Of a stretch of DNA of 64,000 nt, positions 21,202 to 28,675 are shown in pieces. The notes below the pieces were generated by a model. The model did not search any database. It saw only the letters and a program-made list of their open reading frames with translations, and was not told where the DNA came from. The DNA comes from an uncultured Gemmatimonadota bacterium. GTDB lineage: Bacteria > Gemmatimonadota > Gemmatimonadetes > Gemmatimonadales > Gemmatimonadaceae. Numbering within the stretch: position 1 is the first letter of the stretch; each line of letters begins with the position of its first letter. The stretch covers positions 1 through 64,000 of the forward strand of contig CAMLIT010000009.1 in the NCBI GenBank assembly GCA_946480295.1. The letters run 5' to 3'. Made by a program: the position numbers and the translations under genes.

Positions 21202-23460
21202 ATGCCCCGCCCCCTCCCCACTCTCCTCCTCGCCGCCGCCCTGCTCGTCCCGGCCGCGGCGGCCCGCGCCCAGGCCCGGCTCACCCCCGCCCAGCGCGCC
21301 CGCGTCGAGTCCCTCCTCGCCCGCATGACGCTCGACGAGAAGATCGGGCAGATGACGCAGCTCACCATCGGCCCGCTCGTCGCGCGCGACGTGCACCAGC
21401 CCGGCCGCATCGTCCTCGACACGGCGAAGCTCCGCTACGCCATCGTCGACCGGCACATCGGCTCGCTCATCAACGTCGACGACGCGGCGCTGCCGGTGGA
21501 GGGCTGGAACGCGCTGCTCACGCAGATCGAGGACGTCGCGACGAAGCGCACGCGGCTCGGCATCCCGCTCATCTACGGCATCGACTTCGTCCACGGCGGG
21601 AACTACATCAGCAACGGGACGATCTTCCCGCAGAGCGTCGCGATGGCGGCGACCTTCGACACCGCGCTCGCTCGGCGCGCCGGCGAGGTGACCGGCCGCG
21701 AGGCGCTCGCCGCCGACCTCCGGTGGAACTTCGCTCCCGTGCTCGACGTAGGGCGCCAGCCGCTCTTCCCCCGCTTCTACGAGACCTTCGGCGAGGACCC
21801 GCTCGTCGCCTCGCTGATGGGCGCGGCGGACGTCCGCGGCATCCAGGAGACCGGGCGCGTCGCGGCGACGCTGAAGCACTACCTCGCGTACAGCGGGCCG
21901 CGCACGGGGCGCGACCGCACCCCCGCCGACATCAGCGAGCGCGAGGTGCGCGAGCACTTCCTCCCGCCCTTCCGCGCCGCGGTGAAGGCGGGAGCCCGCG
22001 CCGTCATGGTGAACTCCGGCGAGATCGACGGCGTGCCCGTGCACGCCAGCCGCCACTGGCTCACCGACGTCCTCCGCGGTGAGCTCGGCTTCGACGGCGT
22101 CATCGTCACCGACTGGCAGGACATCATCTTCCTGCACACGCGCCACCACGTCGCGCCGAGCCTGCGCGACGCCATCCGCCTGGCGCTCGACGCCGGCGTC
22201 GACATGAGCATGACCCCCCTCGACTACGACTTCGAGGATACGCTGAAGGCGCTCGTGCGCGACGGCACCATCCCGATGAGCCGCATCGACCAGTCGGTGC
22301 GTCGGATCCTCACGCTCAAGGCGGAGACGGGCGTGCTCGATGCGCCGTATCCCCAGGCGGCGGCGAGCGACGGTGCAGGCGCCGGCGCGCCCGCGTCGCG
22401 CGACGTCGCGCTCCAGGCGGCGCGCGAGGCGATCACTCTGCTCAGGAACGAGGGCGGCGTCCTGCCGCTGAAGCGCGGCGCGCGCGTGCTCGTCACCGGC
22501 CCGGCGGCGGCGTCCATCACCGCGCTCCACGGCGGATGGACCTACACGTGGCAGGGCAGCGATCCGTCGCGCTACCCGCCGGGCACGCCGACGCTGCTCG
22601 ACGAGATCCGCAAGCGCACGGCTGACGTCGCGTACGTCCCCGGCGCCGGCTTCACGGAGGCGAGCGATTCGGGGATCGCCGCCGCCGTCGCCGCCGCGCG
22701 GAACGCCGACGTCGCCGTCGTCGCTATCGGCGAGGAGCCGTACGCCGAGTGGATCGGCGACATCGACGACCTCACCCTCCCCTCGTCGCAGCTCCGGCTC
22801 GCGCGCGCCATCGAGGCGACCGGCACGCCGACGGTGCTCGTGCTGCTCGAGGGGCGCCCGCGCGTGATCGCCCCGATCGTCGATCCGGCGAAGGGGATCG
22901 TCATGGCGTACTGGCCCGGCATGGCGGGCGCGCAGGCCATCGGCGAGGTCCTGTTCGGCGAGGTGAACCCGAGCGGCCGGCTGCCCTTCACCTATCCGCG
23001 CGCGCCGAACGCGCTGCTCACGGACGACCACCGCCTCTCCGAGGACCTCGAGGTCGGCTACGACCGCAAGCCGGGCGGCTTCGATCCGCAGTTCCGCTTC
23101 GGGGACGGGCTCAGCTACACCACCTTCCGCTACAGCGACCTGCGCGTCGACCCGACGCTCGCGCCCGACGGACGCCTGAACGTGCACGTGACCGTCACGA
23201 ACGCGGGACCTCGCGCCGGCCAGGACGCGGTGCTCCTCTTCACGCGCCAGCGCTACGCGTCGATCACCCCGCCGGTGCGGCGGCTGCGCGCCTTCCAGCG
23301 CGTCGAGCTCGCGCCGGGCGCCTCGCGCACGCTCACCTTCACCCTCACCGGGAGCGACGTCGCCTACGTCGGGCGCGACCTGCGACCGCATCTCGATCCC
23401 GGGACCTTCGACGTCATGGTCGGCGACCTCACGGCCTCGTTCGACGTGGCGCGACGGTGA
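21202..23460 (+). CDS. glycoside hydrolase family 3 beta-glucosidase
   Basis: A 752-residue secreted enzyme with signal peptide (cleavage near AAARAQA, about residue 23). The GH3 TIM barrel carries LKHYLAY and the nucleophile region GFDGVIVTDWQD (Asp304); a C-terminal alpha/beta sandwich holds AVVAIGEEPYAEWIGD and a final fibronectin-III-like domain begins around NVHVTVTNAGP (about 655). Layout and length are like BglX. It probably cleaves beta-glucosides or xylosides in the periplasm, feeding on or supplying the SusCD substrate. It is 211 bp after susD on the same strand. Confidence 0.92.
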   Translation: MPRPLPTLLLAAALLVPAAAARAQARLTPAQRARVESLLARMTLDEKIGQMTQLTIGPLVARDVHQPGRIVLDTAKLRYAIVDRHIGSLINVDDAALPVEGWNALLTQIEDVATKRTRLGIPLIYGIDFVHGGNYISNGTIFPQSVAMAATFDTALARRAGEVTGREALAADLRWNFAPVLDVGRQPLFPRFYETFGEDPLVASLMGAADVRGIQETGRVAATLKHYLAYSGPRTGRDRTPADISEREVREHFLPPFRAAVKAGARAVMVNSGEIDGVPVHASRHWLTDVLRGELGFDGVIVTDWQDIIFLHTRHHVAPSLRDAIRLALDAGVDMSMTPLDYDFEDTLKALVRDGTIPMSRIDQSVRRILTLKAETGVLDAPYPQAAASDGAGAGAPASRDVALQAAREAITLLRNEGGVLPLKRGARVLVTGPAAASITALHGGWTYTWQGSDPSRYPPGTPTLLDEIRKRTADVAYVPGAGFTEASDSGIAAAVAAARNADVAVVAIGEEPYAEWIGDIDDLTLPSSQLRLARAIEATGTPTVLVLLEGRPRVIAPIVDPAKGIVMAYWPGMAGAQAIGEVLFGEVNPSGRLPFTYPRAPNALLTDDHRLSEDLEVGYDRKPGGFDPQFRFGDGLSYTTFRYSDLRVDPTLAPDGRLNVHVTVTNAGPRAGQDAVLLFTRQRYASITPPVRRLRAFQRVELAPGASRTLTFTLTGSDVAYVGRDLRPHLDPGTFDVMVGDLTASFDVARR

Positions 23461-23596
23461 TCGTCGTCACGCTCACGATGCTCGCTCGGCATCGCGCGCG
23501 CGCCGCTTGACGCGAGGCATGCCGCCTGTGGATAATGCGAGGAGCCGTACGCTCGTGCACCACTCGCCGACGCTCTCACCAGCGAACCGCTTCCCG

Positions 23597-23683
23597 ATGC
23601 TTCGTTCCGTGCTGCGGCACCTCTGCCTTCCGATGATGTGCACGACTCTCGCACGGAGAGGCGGCGCGCCGTCGGTCGCGTAG
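23597..23683 (+). CDS. possible 28-aa leader peptide
   Basis: An ATG-started open frame (begins MLRSVLRHLCLPMMC and ends GGAPSVA) in the 318-base gap before ROK regulator 2, followed 30 bases later by a strong terminator. It has two Cys and two adjacent Met. No ribosome site is clear. It could be a regulatory leader, part of a small transcript, or chance. The rest of the gap (23461-23596) shows nothing I can identify. Confidence 0.25.
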   Translation: MLRSVLRHLCLPMMCTTLARRGGAPSVA

Positions 23684-23713
23684 CAGCGCGACGAGGACAC
23701 GAGTGAACGCTCG

Positions 23714-23750
23714 GCGCGACCCCTCCCGCTCGGAGGGGTCGCGCTGTTTT
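23714..23750 (+). terminator. rho-independent terminator upstream of ROK regulator 2
   Basis: A perfect 13-bp stem (23714-23726 with 23732-23744), 5-base loop and a TGTTTT tail. It is the best classical terminator in the window and lies only 28 bases before the ROK2 start, so it either ends an upstream transcript or acts as an attenuator. Confidence 0.85.
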
Positions 23751-23778
23751 CACCACCTGTAGCCGCCAGTACCCGACA

Positions 23779-25026
23779 ATGGGCATGCGCAAGATCAACA
23801 CGCGCCACTTCCACCTCGCCACCCGCACCACGGCGCGCGAGGTGAACCGGCAGATCGTGCTGAATCTCATCCGTGAACACCAGCCGATCTCGCGCGCCGA
23901 TCTCGCCAGGCGCATGCGCGTCCGCCGCAGCGCCGTGACCACCCTCGTCCGCGAGCTCGTGGAGGCCGGCGCCATCTTCGAGCGCGGCACCGCCGCCACC
24001 GTCCGCGGCCGTCGCCCGACGCTGCTCTACGTGCGCACCCGCGGCCGGCTCACCCTCGCCGCCGACCTGCGGCCGCGCAACACCTACGTCGCGATCTCCG
24101 ACTTCGGCGGACGCATCCTCGCCCGCGAGAGCTTTCCCACCCCGGTCTCCCCGTCCGAGCTGATCGACGAGCTCGCCGTGCGCGTCGATCGCCTGCGTCA
24201 GGAACACTCCGGCCTCGCGGCCGGCGCCGGCGACGTCGAGGGGATGGGCTTCGTCGTCCCCGGCATGGTGGATCGCCGCACCGGGCGGATGCTCTACGCC
24301 CCGATCCTCGGCTGGCGCAACGCCGAGTTCCGCACCGCGCTCGCCGAGCGCCTCGGCCTCCCCGTGTACGTCGAGAGCGCACCCATCGCCTGCGCCATGG
24401 CGCGGCTCTGGCTCGCGCCGGAGGAGACGCGCGGCGTCAGCAGCTTCGCCTACGTCCACGTCTCCGACGGCGTCGGTGTGGGGCTCGTGCTCAACGGCGA
24501 GCCGCTGCGCGGCGAGGCGCACACGGCCGGCGAGTTCGGCCACGTGTCCCTCGACCCGAACGGCCCGCTCTGCGTCTGCGGCAAGCGCGGCTGCTGGGAG
24601 GCGTTCGCCTGCAACTCGGCCACCGTCGCGCGTTATGCCCAACGCGTCCTCGGCGGCCAGGCCGGGGCGGGGGAGACGCGTGCCCGGGGGCGCCGTGCGC
24701 CCTCGCTCGACGAGGTCGTACGACGCGGACTCGGCGGCGAGCCCGCGGCCGTCGCGGCCCTCGCCGAGACCGGGACCTACATCGGCCGCGGGCTCGCGAC
24801 CGTGGTGAACGCGTTCAACCCGGGGCGCATCTACCTGGGCGGCGAGATCACCGCCGCGTGGGAGCTCCTCGAGCAGCCGATCCGTGAGGCGCTCATCGCG
24901 GGTACGCTCACCGAGGCGGCGATGGCCACCCCGGTGCTTCCCGACGGCAGCCCGGCGGAGTACCGGCTTCTTGGCGCGGTGGCGCTGGTGACCGCCCCGA
25001 GCTTCGCGGCGCCCAGCCTGGCCTGA
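23779..25026 (+). CDS. ROK family transcriptional regulator 2
   Basis: A 415-residue ROK repressor. The winged-helix part (SRADLARRMRVRRSAVTTLV) lies near residues 38-57; the ROK domain contains GFVVPGMVDR, YVHVSDGVGVGLVLNG and the intact zinc motif CVCGKRGCWE (about 270-279) after GEFGHV. Unlike ROK1 it should bind zinc in the usual way. The start is uncertain: ATG at 23779 or 23785, neither with a clear ribosome site, just after a terminator hairpin. It is probably the second regulator of the sus/GH3 locus (inference). Confidence 0.87.
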   Translation: MGMRKINTRHFHLATRTTAREVNRQIVLNLIREHQPISRADLARRMRVRRSAVTTLVRELVEAGAIFERGTAATVRGRRPTLLYVRTRGRLTLAADLRPRNTYVAISDFGGRILARESFPTPVSPSELIDELAVRVDRLRQEHSGLAAGAGDVEGMGFVVPGMVDRRTGRMLYAPILGWRNAEFRTALAERLGLPVYVESAPIACAMARLWLAPEETRGVSSFAYVHVSDGVGVGLVLNGEPLRGEAHTAGEFGHVSLDPNGPLCVCGKRGCWEAFACNSATVARYAQRVLGGQAGAGETRARGRRAPSLDEVVRRGLGGEPAAVAALAETGTYIGRGLATVVNAFNPGRIYLGGEITAAWELLEQPIREALIAGTLTEAAMATPVLPDGSPAEYRLLGAVALVTAPSFAAPSLA

Positions 25027-25131
25027 TCGCCGGATGCCGGACAGTCCGCCGGGGGTCGCCGTCTATCCTCCACGGCGTCACGGCGCCACCTTGTTCGCGA
25101 AGCGGGTCGGCACCACAGCCCGGGAGGGCGC

Positions 25132-26133
25132 ATGGGGGCACGCGTCGTGGACACCGCCGCACGTCCGCGCGAGCAGGGCGCTGAAGGCGTCGGTGCACCG
25201 GCGGTGCGCCCGGTCCTCATCGCCGGGTCCGGAAATCGCCCCCTGGCCGAGGCGATCGCCGCCGAGCTGCGGCTGCCGCTCGCGGCGTGCGTCGCGGAGC
25301 GCTTCCCCGACGGCGAGCTGCACGTGCGCATCGAGGAGACGGTGCGCGGCCGCGAGGTCTTTCTCCTCCAGCCGATCGCGCCACCGGTCAACGACAACCT
25401 CGTCGAGCTGCTCGCCCTCGCCGACGCCGTCCGGCGCGCCGACGCCGGCCGCATCACGGCGGTGGTCCCGTACTTCGGCTACGCGCGCTCCGATCGTCGG
25501 AACGGCAGCCGCGAGCCGATCATGGCGAGCCTCGTCGCCGAGCTGCTCCAGCGGGCGGGGATCGACCACGTGCTCACGCTCGACGTGCACACGCCGGCGG
25601 TCGAGGGCTTCTTCCGCATTCCCGTGGACAATCTCTCCGCGGTCGGCCTGCTCGCCGCGGCGGTGCGCCCCCTGCTGCCGCCGGACGCGGTGGTCGTGGC
25701 GCCCGACCTCGGCGCCGTGCGCCTGGCGACGCGCTACGGCGCGCAGCTCGACCTGCCGGTCGCGCTCTGCCACAAGCGCCGGCTCGGCGCGCGCGAGGTC
25801 GCGGTGAGCCGGGTGACCGGGGACGTGCAGGGGCGGAGCGCGGTGCTCGTGGACGACATGGTGAGCACCGGCTCGACGATCGTCGAGAGCGCCCGCGCCC
25901 TGCGCGACGCCGGCGCCGTCGGGGAGCTCGTCGTCGTCGCCACACACGGGGTGCTCGTGTCCGGGGCGCTGGAGAAGCTGGCCGGCGCCGGCGCGAAGCG
26001 CCTCGTCGTCACCGACAGCCTGGTCGTGCGGCGGGACGGCGCGCTCGTGCCACACGTGGTGTCGGCCGCGCCGCTCTGCGCGCGCGCCATCCGCACGCTG
26101 CTCGACGGGGGCTCGCTGCGCGACCTCCACTGA
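25132..26133 (+). CDS. prs: divergent ribose-phosphate pyrophosphokinase
   Basis: A 333-residue PRPP synthase homologue: N-terminal AERFPDGELHVRI, ATP loop PYFGYARSDRR, DVHTPAVEGFFRIPVDNLS and PRPP loop VDDMVSTGSTI. Compared with classical enzymes, which have a DDMIDTAGT loop and DLHAGQIQGFF, these motifs are shifted toward archaeal-type enzymes. It would make PRPP from ribose 5-phosphate and ATP. Its company (FtsH, CBS, PEP synthase, Usp) suggests a specialised stress paralogue rather than the housekeeping copy (inference). The ATG at 25132 follows a GGGAGGG site. Confidence 0.85.
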   Translation: MGARVVDTAARPREQGAEGVGAPAVRPVLIAGSGNRPLAEAIAAELRLPLAACVAERFPDGELHVRIEETVRGREVFLLQPIAPPVNDNLVELLALADAVRRADAGRITAVVPYFGYARSDRRNGSREPIMASLVAELLQRAGIDHVLTLDVHTPAVEGFFRIPVDNLSAVGLLAAAVRPLLPPDAVVVAPDLGAVRLATRYGAQLDLPVALCHKRRLGAREVAVSRVTGDVQGRSAVLVDDMVSTGSTIVESARALRDAGAVGELVVVATHGVLVSGALEKLAGAGAKRLVVTDSLVVRRDGALVPHVVSAAPLCARAIRTLLDGGSLRDLH

Positions 26134-26157
26134 TCGGAGGCGGCGCGCGGCTCGTCG

Positions 26158-28035
26158 TCAGCGCACGCCGGCCGGCTGCTCGTCGGGAGCGATGACGGTG
26201 TTCGGGAGCTGCTCGCGCGTCAGCGTCTCGCGCTCGATGAGCAGCCGCGCCGTCGACGCCAGCGTCTCGCGGTTGAGCGTGAGCAGGGCGACGGCGCGGT
26301 CGAGCGCCGCCTGGACGAGCTCCTTCACGGCGTCCTCGATCGCGCGCGCGGTGTGCTCGCTGAACTGGTGCGGCTCGGGCGGGAACGCCGGCGCCACGCC
26401 GGGCAGGGCGAAGTGCGTGTCGCCGTAGACGACGTGCCCCACCTTCGCGTCCATGCCGAACGACATCACCATCCCGCGCGCCATCTCCGTCGCCTTCGCG
26501 AGGTCGTCGGCCGCGCCCGTCGACAGCTCGCCGAAGGCGACGAGCTCCGCGGCGCGTCCGCCGAGGAGGACCGTCATCTTCGCCTCGAGCTCCGCGCGCG
26601 TGGCGATGTGGCGCTCCTCCGCCGGCCGCTGCAGGGTGAAGCCGAGGGCGCTCATCCCGTGCGGGATGATCGACACCTTCTGCACGGGATCGGCGCCGGG
26701 CGTGCCGAGCGCGACGAGCGCGTGCCCCGTCTCGTGGAACGCGGTGATCTCGCGCTCGCGCGCGCTCAGGACGCGGCTCTTCTTCGCCAGGCCGGCGACG
26801 ATGCGCTCGACGGCGACGCTGAAGTCCTCGAGCGTCACCGCGTCGGCGTTCCGGCGCGTCGCGGCGAGCGCCGCCTCGTTCACGAGGTTGGCGAGGTCGG
26901 CGCCGGTGAAGCCGGGCGTCATCCCGGCGATCACGTCGAGGTCGAGCTCGCGCGCGACGCGCACGTGCGCGGCGTGGACGCGCAGGATCTGCACGCGGCC
27001 GGCGCGGTCGGGGCGGTCCACGAGGATCTGCCGGTCGAAGCGGCCGGCGCGCAGGAGCGCGGGGTCGAGCGTCTCCGGCCGGTTCGTCGCGGCGAGCAGG
27101 ACGACGCCGCCCTCCGTGCTGAAGCCGTCGAGCTCCGCGAGAAGCTGGTTGAGCGTCTGCTCCTTCTCGTCGTTCGCGCCGCTGACGACGCTCGCCCCGC
27201 GCGCCCGGCCGAGCGCGTCCACCTCGTCGATGAAGATGATGCACGGCGCGCTCTGGCGCGCGCGCTCGAAGAGGTCGCGCACGCGCGCCGCGCCGACGCC
27301 GACGAACAGCTCCACGAACTCGGAGCCGTTGATCGAGAAGAAGGGCACCTCCGCCTCGCCCGCCACCGCGCGCGCGAGCAGCGTCTTCCCCGTGCCCGGC
27401 GGACCGACGAGCAGCACCCCCTTCGGGAGGTGCGCGCCGAGCCGGCCGAAGCTCGCCGGATCGCGGAGGAAGGCGACCACCTCGCGCAGCTCCGCCTTCG
27501 CCTCGTCCACGCCGGCGACGTCGTCGAACGTCACGCGCGTGTGCTGCTCGACGTAGATCTTCGCCCGGCTGCGGCCGATCGCGAGCGCCCCCGCCTGCTG
27601 TCCCAGCGCCCGGCGCGTGAGGAAGAGCCAGAAGAGCGCGAGCAGCAGCATCGGCGCGACCCACACGAGCAGCGTCGCGACCCAGCCCGCGCTCTCCACG
27701 CCGGCGAACGACACGTGGCGGGCCCGCAGCTCCTCGGCCAGCCGCGGCTCGACGCGCGTGGTGAGGATGCTCGCGCGGCCGGCCGCGTCCGGCCGCTTCA
27801 GCGCCGCGCGCAGGTACGTGTCTCCCACCTCCACGCGCGCGACCAGCCCCGAGTCGAGGTACTGCTCGAACACGTCGTAGGGGACGCGCTCGGCGGCGCC
27901 TGGCCGGTCGCAGAACATCGGCACGACCAGGAGCAGGAGCATCGTCACCGTGAGGATCCACGTCAGCCGGCGCGGCGGCTGCCGTGGCTCCGGCGCGAGC
28001 GTGCCGTCCGATCGACGCGACGCGGGCCGCGGCAT
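26158..28035 (-). CDS. ftsH: ATP-dependent zinc metalloprotease FtsH
   Basis: A 625-residue membrane AAA protease. Two transmembrane segments (about 24-41 and 118-139) flank a small periplasmic domain; the AAA module has Walker A GPPGTGKT (211-218), Walker [10 protein letters not shown] and the second-region-of-homology Arg residues (RAGRFDRQ). The protease motif is HETGH (434-438) instead of the usual HEAGH, with the third zinc ligand in [11 protein letters not shown]. The metal-binding HExxH is intact, so activity is expected. It degrades unassembled membrane proteins and regulators. The ATG at 28035 has a GGAGAG site. The CBS gene precedes it by 19 bp on the same strand. Confidence 0.94.
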   Translation of the reverse strand: MPRPASRRSDGTLAPEPRQPPRRLTWILTVTMLLLLVVPMFCDRPGAAERVPYDVFEQYLDSGLVARVEVGDTYLRAALKRPDAAGRASILTTRVEPRLAEELRARHVSFAGVESAGWVATLLVWVAPMLLLALFWLFLTRRALGQQAGALAIGRSRAKIYVEQHTRVTFDDVAGVDEAKAELREVVAFLRDPASFGRLGAHLPKGVLLVGPPGTGKTLLARAVAGEAEVPFFSINGSEFVELFVGVGAARVRDLFERARQSAPCIIFIDEVDALGRARGASVVSGANDEKEQTLNQLLAELDGFSTEGGVVLLAATNRPETLDPALLRAGRFDRQILVDRPDRAGRVQILRVHAAHVRVARELDLDVIAGMTPGFTGADLANLVNEAALAATRRNADAVTLEDFSVAVERIVAGLAKKSRVLSAREREITAFHETGHALVALGTPGADPVQKVSIIPHGMSALGFTLQRPAEERHIATRAELEAKMTVLLGGRAAELVAFGELSTGAADDLAKATEMARGMVMSFGMDAKVGHVVYGDTHFALPGVAPAFPPEPHQFSEHTARAIEDAVKELVQAALDRAVALLTLNRETLASTARLLIERETLTREQLPNTVIAPDEQPAGVR

Positions 28036-28054
28036 CCCGTGCTCTCCGCGCGGA

Positions 28055-28501
28055 TCAGCGCAGCGCGTGGGCGGGCGTGGAGATCCGCTCGAGCGTGCTC
28101 TCCACCGCCTTCGGATCGCTCGCGCCGATCTTCGTCGCGACGTCCGCCTGGGCGATGATGCCGATCACCCGCCCCCCGCCATCCACCACCGGAATCCGCC
28201 GGACCTGCGCCTCGCCCATCAGTGCGAGGACGTCGATCAGCTCCGCGTCCGGCGCCACCGTCGCCAGGGGCCCTGGCGTCATGTGGCCCTCGACGAGACA
28301 GCCCGCGTCGTGCTTCGCCGCGGTGCAGCGCACCGTGATGTCGCGGTCGGTGATCACGCCCCGCAGGTGCATGTCGCTCAGGTTGTCCACCACCGGAACG
28401 AGGCCGATGTCGAGATCGCGCATGATCTCGGCGGCCCGCGCGACCACCTCGTCGGTCGCGACGACGAACGGATCGCTGGTCATGATGTCGCGTGCCTTCA
28501 T
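28055..28501 (-). CDS. two-CBS-domain protein
   Basis: A 148-residue protein consisting only of a CBS pair: first repeat about 4-62 (ending LRGVITDRDITVR), second about 75-130 (ending GRVIGIIAQADVA). Such stand-alone Bateman modules bind adenine nucleotides and sense energy status. The ATG at 28501 has a GGAGG site four bases upstream. It lies upstream of ftsH and divergent from ppsA, so the two transcripts share a 174-bp control region. Confidence 0.9.
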   Translation of the reverse strand: MKARDIMTSDPFVVATDEVVARAAEIMRDLDIGLVPVVDNLSDMHLRGVITDRDITVRCTAAKHDAGCLVEGHMTPGPLATVAPDAELIDVLALMGEAQVRRIPVVDGGGRVIGIIAQADVATKIGASDPKAVESTLERISTPAHALR

Positions 28502-28675
28502 GCTTCCTCCTTGCGGCTCCCGTCTTCCAGCATAGGCGCCGGCGCGCGTGCCGTCTGTCGGGGCGCCCGTTGGCCGCTTAGTCCGCGCCACCACACGACA
28601 TGCAGCATCCGCCGACTGACGTCCGGGGCCTCCGCCCTAATCTGCGGATAGGCCGCTGCCGCGCGGAGGTTTCCC

